Source: Phytophthora colocasiae (Eukaryota > Oomycota > Peronosporomycetes > Peronosporales > Peronosporaceae). Taken from it: DNA of 64,000 nucleotides. The notes below the pieces were generated by a model. That model saw nothing but the letters and a program-made list of their open reading frames with translations. It was not told the DNA's origin and made no database searches. Location: positions 186,001 to 250,000 of the forward strand of contig JAGKQI010000104.1 in the NCBI GenBank assembly GCA_018806915.1, given 5' to 3'. Shown here in pieces: positions 10,656-21,057 of this stretch. The position numbers and the translations under genes are program-made. Within the stretch, counting starts at the first letter, position 1; the number at the start of each line of letters is the position of its first letter.

Positions 10656-12237
10656 TCACCATTTCTCAACGTTTTCGATGTAGTCGTAGCTATTCAACGC
10701 ATCTTCGCTGTCAACCCGGGTGTCATTTTGAAGGACGCGAGGTGGTTCCGCTTCTGTTGCAGATCCGGCTACTCCGTCCTCACTCTCGTCCTCCTTGTCT
10801 GAAAGGTCTGGCATGGACTCCATTTCCTCCGAAATTTCACTAGTGAAAACGCATGTACATCCGTGTGAGTATCAATCACTGTAGCGAGAAACACTTACCA
10901 AACAATTGTAGTACCTGGCAATTTCTTCCTCTTCCTCGAAGTCACTGCTTCCATATCCATCATCGTCTGCCTTACTTGCTTCAGCTTCATCTTCCGCTTT
11001 ACCAATCCCCCCACTGCTCATTAGGCTATCCTGTTCTCGCAGTTCCATTTGCAAAGACGCCTTTAGTTGTTGTAGGGTACCAGTATCATCTTCAGCTTCC
11101 ATGGCTTGCAACGCAGCATCCAGCTTCCTTAGCCGCTCAGCCTCTTCCTCCTATACCGATTAAAAGAGCAAATGTAAGTACAAAATCAGCGCAATAATAA
11201 CGCATCGAGCTTACCGCATCGAAATCATCTTCTGCATCTCCTACGAGAGTACTGTTTGGTGATGTAACCAATGGCGGTAAGGATGGTAACTTCGTTGGGG
11301 CTGGCGGTGGCTCTGCTAACGATACTTCGTCTTCATCGTCACTTTCGTGACTCTCCTTACCATCTCCTGGAGCCATGTCGCCATCTTCATCCTCTTCCTG
11401 CAACTTTGGCGTGACAAGTGGGGTGGTAGGCTGTTTAATGGCTTCAGTACTTCGATCCTGACTTTCCTCTTCGCCGTAATTGGTATAGTTCGATTCTTCA
11501 AGCTCGGACCCACTAGGCACCTCTTCCGCCATACTCTCTTCGATCTCTGCACTGTCTTCTCCACCTTCATCCTTGGCTTCTTCCTTGGTGTCTTGTGTAG
11601 ATTCGTTAGTCACTTTTGAAGCCAATTGTGCCTCAACCTCAATCTTCCATGGCTTCGCTGCCGGTACTGACGAGTAACGTATTTCATCTTTGTCTTCTTC
11701 ATCTTCGTCATTGTGGTCGTACTTCGTAGCTGCTACTGCTGGGGAAGTTACAGTCTGTTCTCCACTGAATGCCCTTGACTCGATCAGCTGAAAAAGCACT
11801 GGTTTCGAGGATTCGCTTCCAGTTAAGCTAAGTTTCTTGACTAGTAGAGCTGCATCAAACTGCTCATTTTCTGCATTGGCTTCTGTTAACAGCACTCGCA
11901 GTGTGTGCTCCCAATGGAAGAAACGCAAACACTCAATGACAAGTGACAGAGCAATCGTCCTGGTCTCTATCGGGAAGTCATTTAGTTTTGGAGCCTGTGG
12001 GTCAAGAAGTGGTTTTACGAACCCTTCATGCTCATGCATCACCTCGAAGACTGCAGCACGAAGTTCTGCCTTCAGCTTCGCTAGGACGCCTTGATTCGTC
12101 AGTATCTGCGTCACTTGCTCCTTCAGCGCCAGCTCTTCCGCCGTCGGCGGCGGCTGCAACACAGACAACATTGTCAGTACTGAGACTTTTTCCAACACTG
12201 CGAGCAAACGGTCACTACAGTAGTGTGGCAGTTTCAT
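10656..12237 (-). CDS. CEP43/FOP-like centriole and basal-body protein
   Basis: Exons 12237-11215, 11150-10915 and 10839-10656; phases agree; about 480 residues. The N-terminus has the FOP dimerisation/LisH-like region: TQILTNQGVLAKLKAELRAA, then FEVMHE and LVIECLRFFHWEHTLRVLL. The middle is very acidic and disordered, and the C-terminus ends with a short conserved-looking motif (SYDYIENVEKW). FOP-family proteins dimerise at centriolar satellites and distal centrioles and are needed for cilia; in an oomycete this fits zoospore flagella. The 5' end is uncertain: TTGCAG just before CCGCCGCCG looks like an acceptor, and a short upstream exon starting MSKDDWIAECG at about 12301 would join in phase. 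Confidence 0.75.
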
Positions 12238-12374
12238 TCAAACAAACCAACGCCATGTACTCTTCTTGTCCACACTCTGCAATCCAATCGTCCTTGCTCA
12301 TAAGTTTATCGTCACCTCCCACATTTCTTTCTGTATATGCACCAGGCTGGACTCACTGTTTAGGCTGTGATTCG

Positions 12375-14819
12375 TCATGATTTCGACGCGACAAGAGCAT
12401 CAGCGTCTGCGCAAATGTTGTCGTATAGCCGCTCGAAACCCTGAGGCGTGAATGGCGTATAGCCAGCAGCATACGTCCATAGGCATGTGCAGAGCTCATC
12501 AACTTCACGAGTGGAGTCATCCGAACACTGGAGTTCGTCCTGTTGCTGGGTCACAATGCGGTCAATCGCTTCTCCAATTGTACTAACATACTTGAACACC
12601 TTCTCGACAACAGTCTCATCCTTTTGGCTGCGGGACCACTCGGCCATAATCTTCATCTTTTTTAGCACCTGTCGAATCTCACGCAGCTTCTTGTTGGGGT
12701 TCCACTTTTCATTGCACTCGTCAGTTGAAAGAAGAGGCACAGGCGCCATTTCCGTCACAACATTTGACACCGCCACTGGAGTCTCACTGGTTTTCGTGTT
12801 ATTCTGGTGCTCTTTCTTCCGCTTGTCTTTCTTGGCCGAGCTTTCAATGCTGTTGTTTCGGTGTTTCTTTCGGGACGTTCGATCTTCCTCCTCCAACGAT
12901 GACGACCGCCTCTTGTGTCGTGATGACGTTGACTGCGCCGGTGAAACACCTCCGATTTCGCCTTCTTCCGGCTCATTATCGGGTACACTTGCTTGGGCTG
13001 GGGATCTCGTTAGAGGCGTCCTGCTTTGCCGCTCAGAGTCGCCATTGGTTGACCTAGCACCATTGTTAGATCCTCCATGACGTCTGCTTGTAACATCTTC
13101 GCCATTTTGCTGCCGTGCCGCGAATCTTTCTGCAGCTCGAGCCATCCGCCCTGTATTAGCAGGAATTGAAGCCGTCACGCCAGGGATAGATCCGCTATGA
13201 ATGATAGCACTAAACTGCGCCCCTAAAGACTGGTTCGAGTTACCACCAGAGGAGCCTAGGGAGCTCGCTTGCTGCACAATGCGCGGATCACCAGCATCAA
13301 GGTCTGGAGCAGGTACTCGCTTCAGTAGGTTCTCAGCACGCTTCTTCAGGCGTTCACCCTTTAAAGCACGTTGTCCCTGGAAGTGAAGTAAGTCATCGTT
13401 GAGAATATCTTCCCAGCCGCCAAATCCGTGGACGTAAACGCCAAGAAGCAGTGCTGCATCCTTCCGCTGCGTCCAATCATGTTCTTTTTCAGCCCACGTC
13501 CAATTCGGCAAGTCTCGCGAATTGACACCCAGCACTGACAGATCACTCTGCTTCGCCACTAGTACGTAAGCACCTTGAGCATTCGCTTGAGCATTACCCG
13601 AAGAGCATCCTGCCGTACGGAGCGCACGTTGGACAGCGACGCGGAGTTTCAGGTTCTCGTAAAGACGCTCAATGATCTGCGATGATCTAGCATCAACCTC
13701 AGCAATCTTGATATTGTCATGTGGTGGCCGAGCTTCCACTGCTTGTTTGGCTTTCTGGGCAACTTCATTCGCAAGAGTTTGCAAACGATCGAGAGAGATC
13801 TTGGTGGTTGTCTGGAGATTCGCTCGCTCAATAAAGTTCGGCATCTTGTACTCATCAGCAAAGTTGGCAGCTGTAGGGTACAGACTAACATCCGTTAAGT
13901 CTCCGTAGCGAAGCATTGCACGCAGCATAGCTCTCACGACCTTCCCATCTACTGCGGGAGTTGACGATCTGCTGACACTGCTACTGTATCCGTCGCCTCC
14001 AGGGTCCCCTCCGTGGTCACTGCTACTACTATTCCCCGCAGTCATGGCCATCGAACTCGTGGCTGTCATGGGTTTAGTAACCGGTTTATTCGTCATCACC
14101 GAGACAGGTGGAATTGGGGCGTTTCCAGCAGTGGAATTGGTTGCCTTCTTCACCTTGGCAGTAGTCTTCTTTCTTCCATTGAGCTTCATGGCCAATCGAT
14201 CATGTGCCGATACTGGTTTCCTTTTAACCGGCAGTCGCCCGGCTGTCCCAAACGTTCCCAATGGCCCTCCCACAGCCATGGGAGCTCCACTGTTTAGTAC
14301 AGCTTCAGCCTCTGGAGAACGCACAGGCGACCCTTTTGGTGGTGGAGGGCTGGATTTGGCTGTCAGGTTACCCTGTGGTTTCTTCCGTTTGTCCCTTAGG
14401 TCTCTCTGAATCTCTTCAATGGTGCGTCGGTCTCTCTTGCGCGTACCTAGAGGCATCAACGATTCTGCTGTCTCTGAGGCTTTAAACCTGGTGGCAGCTC
14501 TCGTCGAGTTAACGTTTAGCGCTTTAGTCGACGCAGCGAGTCCATGGGGGCGAGGGGCCGACAGAGCTGGTCCTGCTGTACTGGAAGGATAGCCGTGGCC
14601 AGTACGGCTGCTAATTGCTCCGTGCGGAGAGGCTTGTTTGGCTGCGTCGGCGTCGGCATTGGCATTCTCAGTCTCAGCTTCGTCCTCCGACTCGGAATCA
14701 GATGAAGAAGAGGAAGAAGAGGAGCCTGAGCTGGAGGAAGACGAATCGTCGTCGGAGCTCGAGTTCTCGGCCTTGTCCTCCTCTTCGTTGATATGCGTTT
14801 CCTGCGGATTCTCAGCCAT
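12375..14819 (-). CDS. CHD1 C-terminal-half protein: SANT-like DNA-binding region plus CHCT (DUF4208) domain, no ATPase
   Basis: 814 codons, no intron. Residues 1-60 are a Glu/Asp/Ser-rich stretch. Residues about 300-530 resemble the CHD1 SANT/helical-linker DNA-binding part: LRAMLRYGDLTDVSLYPTA, and WTQRKDAALLLGVYVHGFGG followed by WEDIL. Residues about 690-814 match the CHD1 helical C-terminal domain (CNEKWNPNKKLREIRQVLKK, LCTCLWTYAAGYTPFTPQGF). There are no chromodomains and no SNF2 helicase motifs. In other eukaryotes these modules are the C-terminal half of CHD1, so this is either a split-off DNA-binding subunit or an independent chromatin protein. ATG at 14819 is the first in frame, with MAENPQE following. 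A CHD-type ATPase is encoded 6 kb away on the same strand. Confidence 0.85.
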   Translation of the reverse strand: MAENPQETHINEEEDKAENSSSDDDSSSSSSGSSSSSSSSDSESEDEAETENANADADAAKQASPHGAISSRTGHGYPSSTAGPALSAPRPHGLAASTKALNVNSTRAATRFKASETAESLMPLGTRKRDRRTIEEIQRDLRDKRKKPQGNLTAKSSPPPPKGSPVRSPEAEAVLNSGAPMAVGGPLGTFGTAGRLPVKRKPVSAHDRLAMKLNGRKKTTAKVKKATNSTAGNAPIPPVSVMTNKPVTKPMTATSSMAMTAGNSSSSDHGGDPGGDGYSSSVSRSSTPAVDGKVVRAMLRAMLRYGDLTDVSLYPTAANFADEYKMPNFIERANLQTTTKISLDRLQTLANEVAQKAKQAVEARPPHDNIKIAEVDARSSQIIERLYENLKLRVAVQRALRTAGCSSGNAQANAQGAYVLVAKQSDLSVLGVNSRDLPNWTWAEKEHDWTQRKDAALLLGVYVHGFGGWEDILNDDLLHFQGQRALKGERLKKRAENLLKRVPAPDLDAGDPRIVQQASSLGSSGGNSNQSLGAQFSAIIHSGSIPGVTASIPANTGRMARAAERFAARQQNGEDVTSRRHGGSNNGARSTNGDSERQSRTPLTRSPAQASVPDNEPEEGEIGGVSPAQSTSSRHKRRSSSLEEEDRTSRKKHRNNSIESSAKKDKRKKEHQNNTKTSETPVAVSNVVTEMAPVPLLSTDECNEKWNPNKKLREIRQVLKKMKIMAEWSRSQKDETVVEKVFKYVSTIGEAIDRIVTQQQDELQCSDDSTREVDELCTCLWTYAAGYTPFTPQGFERLYDNICADADALVASKS

Positions 14820-15082
14820 TATGGGGTTTTAGGAGCTGCAAATGGCAGGGTTATGAGTGTGAGAGGCAGGTTGAGAATCCTCAATAAGCAGTGCAACGAA
14901 TACAAGTGCTACGGAGCCACCACAGCGCCAAAGAGTAGAGACTACCCTGACGTCTTGATGGCGACGAAGAGCGAGTATTTCTGACGAGCTCTCCTGCTGT
15001 GTAAACGTACAAGTATGTTTATTGGTAGATATTCGAATGCATTTGGACGAATGAAAAGGATGAAATTTGTTGTACGGTCGAC

Positions 15083-15973
15083 ATGAAAGGACTCAACCTC
15101 GGTGGTGTGGTGGAGTTCTGTCGCGTGCTGACGCGACAACCACAACTTCTTCTACCACAGCTCTCCGTGAAAGGTAACCTTTGTCTTCTCTTCTTTCAGT
15201 ATATATTAGATTTACTAGAATCTACCCAGTATTTATTCTGAAATGTTGATTTAAAAAATGTACCAATTCGACACAATGTCCCTCATTTCTGCTTCAGATG
15301 TGACGGAGGTGCCGTTTCAGACGCTCCGAGACCGCGGGTTCCGCGGCATCATCTTCGACAAGGATAACACATTAACAGTGCCACACAAACTGGAGATCGC
15401 ACCCCACCTGGAATCCTCTCTGACTGAATGCAGACGCGTTTTTGGAGACTCTGGCGTCGTGATTTTCTCCAACTCAGCAGGGTCAATAGATGATATGGAC
15501 GGAATTGAGGCCAAGAAGATTGAGGAGGGTCTACATGTTGCGGTGCTTCGTCATAATCAAAAGGTATTGGCGAAAATTGTGTTCTAGATGTATGGACGGA
15601 CTAAAGAAACGCTCATGGAATTGCAGAAACCTGGAGGTATGGAGTTTGTCAAGAAGCACTTTGGAAACGTAGATCCACAATCTCTTGTGGTGATTGGCGA
15701 CCGATACTCAACAGACGTGCTTTTTGGCAACCTCAATGGTAAGATAAGTATTGTTTTGGAACCTGGATATCAAGTTGTGCGGTTTTTTCAACTTGATTTC
15801 GTGTAGGACTTCTTACGATCCGGACGGAGCAGTTCACTCCTGAGAGTGAAAGTGTCGTGAATCGACAGCTACAGCGCATTGAAAAGGCAGCCGTGAGAAT
15901 CCTGATACGCGCAGGGGTTAAGCCCCCGACACATCCATTATGGGATAGCATCAGCAACACGGACAACGTGTAA
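15083..15973 (+). CDS. GEP4: GEP4-type mitochondrial phosphatidylglycerophosphate phosphatase
   Basis: Exons 15083-15173, 15298-15563, 15627-15738 and 15807-15973; phases agree; 211 residues. HAD-superfamily fold: motif I is FDKDNTLT (nucleophile and acid aspartates), motif II is the serine of FSNSAGS, a KPGG block supplies the motif III lysine region, and motif IV is VIGDRYSTDVLFGN. This arrangement (FDKDN, SNSAGS, RHNQK-KPG, IGDR) is specific to GEP4/PGPP1, which converts phosphatidylglycerophosphate to phosphatidylglycerol for cardiolipin synthesis at the matrix side of the inner mitochondrial membrane. The start MKGLNLGGVVEF lies in a separate first exon. Confidence 0.9.
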
Positions 15974-16094
15974 GATGGAGATGCGAATTCATACTGAAGT
16001 AACTTCTCTTCTTTTACATACTCTAGATATCATCGGCATGAAGACTAATAGAATCAGCGGTGAGTTTATTGCCAATTACCGCTGATGTTTCTTT

Positions 16095-16463
16095 CTACTG
16101 ATCTAAGGTAGTATCCTGCTCTCGAGCACCAATTTCTAGCTCCTGAAGCTTCCGTTGCTCTTCTTCTAGAAGCTGTTCCAAACGAAGCTGACGTCGCTGG
16201 TGTTTCACAAGTCGCCGACGCTGTTTTTCCTCCTCTTCACGCTCTTGCGCATCAATGATCCATTGATACTTGGACTCATTAAGCCCTAGAAAATTCGCCA
16301 GCACCTCGCCCGCGAAATCCATGCCGTCAAAAGCTTTTGCACCAGACCAATAGATCCAATCCCATACAAGCCTAGAGGTTGCTTGAAATTCAATCGAGTT
16401 GTTAATGGGTTCAGGTTCCTGGCGCGCCTTGTTCATTGCGTGTTCTCTGGTATTGGCGGTCAT
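16095..16463 (-). CDS. FAM177-family small protein
   Basis: 122 codons in one exon. The core MDFAGEVLANFLGLNESKYQ followed by WIIDAQEREEEE matches the FAM177 signature (DFLGEKLA..LGI..PKYQYAIDE followed by an acidic/basic helix). The C-terminus is a charged helix or coiled coil (residues 70-115). FAM177 proteins are poorly understood; some have been linked to Golgi membranes. Convergent with GEP4, 122 bp apart. Confidence 0.8.
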   Translation of the reverse strand: MTANTREHAMNKARQEPEPINNSIEFQATSRLVWDWIYWSGAKAFDGMDFAGEVLANFLGLNESKYQWIIDAQEREEEEKQRRRLVKHQRRQLRLEQLLEEEQRKLQELEIGAREQDTTLDQ

Positions 16464-16802
16464 ACTGACAGATTTCCGTGTTAGTTAGTTTCAGAAATGC
16501 GTTGCCCTTCGAACCACTTCGTTGTCAGAAACGCACCATGAAACCAACACCAACCAACAATCCCCTGTCAGTTTTGAACGAAGTTGTTTGTCAGACGATG
16601 CCATCAAAATTCAAAACGGTTGAGTTCGCTTTATGAGCTAGAAAGCATTTCCATTGATTATGAGTAAGCTGCTTTCACTCGCCGCTTAAAAGTTATAGCT
16701 CTGGTTGCTTGGGTCACGCCACGTACACGCTTGAGATAGTTGATGTTGGTCCATAATAAATAGCGGTAGAGCTTCAAGAATGAGGGAACAAAAAACAGCG
16801 GT
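16464..16802. other. Intergenic, about 340 bp, nothing recognised
   Basis: Spacer upstream of the FAM177-like gene and downstream of the next minus-strand gene. Open frames here are antisense or chance. Confidence 0.6.
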
Positions 16803-18683
16803 TCACATGATGGAGCACATTTCTCCATTGCGTTCGCTGTAAGTCGATCCGCTACTGGCGCTGCTGTTCGAATCGGCACTGCTGTCGAACTCATTGAGGT
16901 TCTTCATGGCTACTGCTACGTTGCTCATGAAATACGGTCGCCAAATCTTGCGGTACATGAACTTTGCTGAGAACGGCAGCATTCCCTGGATACTCCGCTG
17001 CTCAGTTTCTCCTCCCCAAATCTTACTGCGCTCAACAATCCACGGCACCACGACACGTTTAGCTCGGATGGCGCGGAATACTCGAGGCATGATGTGGCTG
17101 CGGAAAGCGCGTTCCGTAAATGCAGCACTCATGGCCGAGTGAAGAGTTGTCTCCTCCATGTTCAACGCTGCATGCAGTGTCCGATTGAGCTGCCTGATCT
17201 CAGTCTGCAAAACCTGCAGTCGTAGTAGCCAGGACGAGGCACTACAAGCTCCACTGACACACAACGCTCGTTCCAACTGCTGAATTTGAGCCAGCATTTG
17301 CTTAATATCCTGGTACACATCCAGAATTTGCTGCTTGGTCGACACTGGCAGGTTGAGTAGTGGCAACAATACTGAAGCCTTCACCTCATGCTGACACAAC
17401 AAATACTCCACGAAATACGTCTTGAACCAAAGAAAGAATTCGGCTACGTGGGCTTCTAGAGCCAACGTGTGCGAAGCTTCAGGTTTGGATTGACTCTGGG
17501 ACTGCTCTAAGAACCGATCCATGACGAAAAGCGCGTGACGAATTGGCTCGTGGATTCCCAGAAGAAACTTGGCGCTCCAACTCCAGTCCCGCTGTTCCGA
17601 GAATACAGCACTGAAGATGATACTGCCGTTGTTAGACGATGGAGGAGGCACCGGCAAGTTCTTGAAGTTGAGCTCCTTCCTGTCCGACTTGCCACTACCA
17701 TGTCTATTGTTTCGAGGGTTCTTCTTGGAGCTTGGGAAAACAATTTCAGGCGTTTGCGTTCGCTTTAGGTCACCTGGTCGATGCCAGTTCATCATAGACG
17801 ACGCTAAGCTGCTGAGTTCATCGTCGCTGTCTTCGCAACTGAGCTCCGTGATCCTGTCCGCTCTGCTGCAAATGGGCGACATGATCTCCTCCGGTTCGGT
17901 ATTAGCAGTGGAGGGCCCCTGTTCACTGCCTGCATTGCTGCTTGACGACTTGTCCGAGCCGGACTCTGGTTCTAATCCTAACGCTAGACTTCGGTCGTCC
18001 CAAATATTGACAAGTCTCACCATCTTGGAGTCCTCCCCGTAATCGGCGCGGAAGTCCGACATGGTCGTGACAACATGCGCCACTTGCGAGATATCGACTA
18101 AAGGACCTGTTGCCAGGCGCTTCTTGAACTTGCGTGACATTGCCGAGGCTGGGAAGCTGCCGAACTTGCTCGATCGGGCGCGACGCCGTAGCGCTGCGTC
18201 CTCCTCTTCGGTCGGGCCCCAAATATTGCGATAAAATTCGCAAGGTAACGCCATTTTGTGCTTAACCTTCTCCCTGTCGTGCAGTGCCACACTCTGGTAG
18301 GAGCTGGCCACGCCCTCTCCGCGTTTGTTGTGGTAAAACGAGATGGAAAGTGGCATCACCCTTGCTTTTATCTTTGCGGTTGGGTTCCGTTCTCTAAAAT
18401 AATCGACTGCTGGTGGTTGGCAGCGTGGCGGGGAACGTGGCGGATCGCACTTTGCAGGTGCCTCTTTGGCGCTGTGTCGCTTGGCAAGCCAATGGAGGAG
18501 TGAGACGGTGGTCTTAGCGCCGTGGCAAGTGGCAATTTGGGACTGTACCAGCGAAAAGACCTTTTGCAGAGTGTTGCTGAAAGTCTTCCTCGCCGGTGAG
18601 AGACGGAGCGATTGCAGTTGGTGACGACGAGGCTCAGTTTCGTTGACGTGACACTTGCTCCTTCGCAGCTCTTGTTGCTGCAC
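16803..18683 (-). CDS. Unknown protein with a possible hemerythrin-like four-helix region
   Basis: 626 codons, no intron. Residues 1-180 are basic with little recognisable structure, 220-340 are Ser-rich and disordered. Residues about 365-480 form four predicted helices with His/Glu spacing like hemerythrin HHE domains: IHEPIRHALFVMD, HVAEFFLWFKTYFVEYLLCQ then HEVKASVLLPLLN, and a long helix DVYQDIKQMLAQIQQLE. Residues 490-600 form a further conserved-looking C-terminal block rich in Arg and aromatic residues. If real, the domain could bind an iron pair, but the full ligand set cannot be confirmed by eye. The start is uncertain; Met at about 18353 (MPLSISFYHNKRGE) is a plausible alternative. 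Confidence 0.55.
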   Translation of the reverse strand: MQQQELRRSKCHVNETEPRRHQLQSLRLSPARKTFSNTLQKVFSLVQSQIATCHGAKTTVSLLHWLAKRHSAKEAPAKCDPPRSPPRCQPPAVDYFRERNPTAKIKARVMPLSISFYHNKRGEGVASSYQSVALHDREKVKHKMALPCEFYRNIWGPTEEEDAALRRRARSSKFGSFPASAMSRKFKKRLATGPLVDISQVAHVVTTMSDFRADYGEDSKMVRLVNIWDDRSLALGLEPESGSDKSSSSNAGSEQGPSTANTEPEEIMSPICSRADRITELSCEDSDDELSSLASSMMNWHRPGDLKRTQTPEIVFPSSKKNPRNNRHGSGKSDRKELNFKNLPVPPPSSNNGSIIFSAVFSEQRDWSWSAKFLLGIHEPIRHALFVMDRFLEQSQSQSKPEASHTLALEAHVAEFFLWFKTYFVEYLLCQHEVKASVLLPLLNLPVSTKQQILDVYQDIKQMLAQIQQLERALCVSGACSASSWLLRLQVLQTEIRQLNRTLHAALNMEETTLHSAMSAAFTERAFRSHIMPRVFRAIRAKRVVVPWIVERSKIWGGETEQRSIQGMLPFSAKFMYRKIWRPYFMSNVAVAMKNLNEFDSSADSNSSASSGSTYSERNGEMCSIM

Positions 18684-19733
18684 TCGACACTATCCAGTGA
18701 ACAAGCGAAACGACTGTTGCTTTTGCAAATGGGGGGGAACGAAATGCCCTGCAATAGGGGGCGATTCCCGGTGGGTCGAGAGTAAGTTGGAGAATGGAAC
18801 CAGGCCGAAAGCAGCAGGGGAGAGGAGAAGCCAGCCCACAGGCTGCTTCGTCCACTCCTATCGTCTGAGACCTACGACCACTAAAGTTCGACAACAAAAA
18901 CTTTGCACTACTATTCAGCTGCAACAGCATACCCAAGCCCATGTCTGGATAGTAGCATTAGCTACAAATGGTACTCAAGAGAGGGCAAGGGTGCTGTTAA
19001 ACAGCAAATTGCCGACCCTCTCTGCCATTTGGTAGGCCAGATGACCGTCTCTCCCGGCTCGGCAACATCCCTGCGGGGTTGAGGCTGAAGCACAGCGAAA
19101 AGCCCCAAGGTTTAGCTGTATTCAGCACGATACTTTTGGTCGAGTCCATCGCGACCGGCAAACATTGAAAGGAGCTCTACGGATGCAGTTCAACATCGAA
19201 TTTATCGCTGGACCAATCAGAAGGCCAGGATCGGATAAGATGCTTCTTTTTCGGCGTCATTTCAGATTTTCGGCGGCGATCTTCGAGCGGAGCCCATCTA
19301 CGGCAACTTGAGTCATTGCCGATATCAGTCGCTGGCTACTTTGTCGAACCCGACAGAGGAATTTTGGCGGCTTGCAGTGCCGCGGTTGGCGCCAGTAGGT
19401 ATCAAACTGTCAAAGCTTTGCCCAACCGAATAGGTCTCTGTTCAGCGCTTCACGTGTCTCCGGAGATATCCCCTATTCGTCCAGGCGAAGTTACACCCCT
19501 GTGAAAACTTGGGACTCAACAGCATCGAGTCGACAGCGTTTGCAGTGGCTATTTAATGCCATTGACAGCCTGTCATTGACAAGGCTACGCTTGTCCATTA
19601 CTGCTGGTCCCGTGTTGCGCACGAAAGTGCAGCTTGACGGGTTCGTAATGCGCAAAAGTCCAATGATCGCAGGGCCGACATTGGACTGACAGGGGTTTGC
19701 AGCGCACCATGCTGAAGAAGTCAAGTAGTACAC
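18684..19733. other. Intergenic, about 1.05 kb, no gene recognised
   Basis: Spacer between the helical-protein gene and the transposon strip. Short frames on both strands, none with protein-like features. Confidence 0.6.
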
Positions 19734-19736
19734 TTA

Positions 19737-20286
19737 GAGCATCTCCACCGGCAAGTCCTACATGTACGCAAAGTTCTAACGGTGTCTTCTAAAGTTTACT
19801 CCGATTCTGCAGCGGCAAGTTTTATCGGTTCATATCGCCCAATCAGGACTGCCATTCCCGAGAGACGAATGGACGGGCTACCAACCTCTCCTCAAGAAGA
19901 TCACGACTCGGCTGATACTTTGGCGACAACCCGACGTACGACGAACGTAAGGGCCATGCTTTATCATGGATGAAATTGCTAACTACGAAACTATATTTTT
20001 GTAGGCGAATTCCGCAGGCGCTTTCGCATGTGGCGCTGCCTGTTCGAGACGATCGTTGCAGCACTTGTCGACGATGAGCAGAATAATTATTTTGTCCAAA
20101 GGCCGGATGCTACCGGTCTGCTTGGCTTTCTTAGATAAGACCTGTGGACCACCCGATAGGACCTGTTGAAGTTAAGACCCTCGTTAGAGCATACCACTAC
20201 GTTGCTTAAAACTTGCTCTCAAGTCTTAACAGCTACATTTACTTTTAGGATAAAACTTCGCTTACGACTTGCCGGTGGAGATGCTC
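19737..20286. mobile_element. PIF/Harbinger-type MITE, 550 bp
   Basis: Terminal inverted repeats begin GAGCATCTCCACCGGC at 19737 and end with the complement GCCGGTGGAGATGCTC at 20286; they match without mismatch for 21 bases and continue imperfectly. The flanking trinucleotide TTA is duplicated (19734-19736 and 20287-20289), the signature target preference of PIF/Harbinger transposases. The interior has no transposase-like frame, so it is non-autonomous. Confidence 0.88.
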
Positions 20287-20462
20287 TTATCGTTTCGGTG
20301 GTTGGAACGTCATAGAAGTTGGACGAAGGTCAAGGTGAATCTTGAAAAGAAGCTGTTAATTAGGAGCTGTACGCAAAGCCGCTGACTGGTTGCGGCGTCT
20401 TGTTGTGCTCAGTAGTTGATCTGTACATGCATCCTACAACGCAGATAGCATAGATTGCTGGA

Positions 20463-20470
20463 ACTACAGC
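20463..20470. repeat. 8-bp target-site duplication, left side of hAT element
   Basis: ACTACAGC at 20463-20470 is repeated exactly at 21058-21065. Confidence 0.88.
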
Positions 20471-21057
20471 CAGAGCTCGGAAAAAATAATTATAATATAG
20501 TTATTGTGCAATTGTATTGACGGAATTATGGATTATTGGTAAGGAGAACTTTCCGTAAAATATGCAATTGTGACCGTAATAATTATATTTACTTTTTACT
20601 ATACTAAATGCGCTCAAGAGCTCACCAGCATACTCAAAAGTGCTATGATGTTGGTCGTTTTCTCTTTGACATGTCGACTTCTCGAGCAACCTCCAACTTC
20701 TTCTTCACGGACTGTGGCAACGGTCACTTCTCCTGCAAACAATGCGGGACAACTCGGAAGCAGGCGCCTGGGACAGGGTATACAAACCTCATCTTGGACT
20801 GTGTTGCCGTTGCCGGCTCAGTTTTTGTTTGCGATAGTACCTGCAAGCCAGGACAAAAGTCCCGGTGGCAGCCACCAGCTTTTCAACTGTGCAATGGATT
20901 GGTAGGGTCATCCCAACCCATTGCACTGCACCACTCTGACCCTACCAATTTATTTCAATTATTTAATTACTTATTATTGTTTTCATGGATACGGCAATGT
21001 TGGATTATTTTTCGCTCAGAATCCAATACAATTTTATATTTTATTTTCCGAGCACTG
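20471..21057. mobile_element. hAT-type non-autonomous transposon, 587 bp, with BED-finger relic
   Basis: Short terminal inverted repeats CAGAGCTCGGAAAA (start) and the complement of CAGTGCTCGGAAAA (end) are flanked by an exact 8-bp duplication, ACTACAGC. CAG-initial repeats and 8-bp duplications are hAT hallmarks. The interior (plus strand, about 20690-20790) encodes FFTDCGNGHFSCKQCGTTRK and then TGYTNL, the N-terminal BED-type zinc finger of hAT transposases (Cys-x2-Cys followed by the YTNL block); the frame soon decays and there is no catalytic domain. It lies 91 bp beyond the stop codon of the big CHD gene. Confidence 0.88.

Noticed and set aside
12487..13080. 197-codon plus-strand ORF inside the CHD1-C gene
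   Set aside because: Ser/Cys/Phe-rich composition is the typical mirror of a charged minus-strand coding region; no domain.
15564..15587. 24-bp intron in the GEP4 gene ending at GTTCTAG
   Set aside because: A normal 63-bp intron ending at TTGCAG (15626) restores the conserved HNQK-KPGG join.
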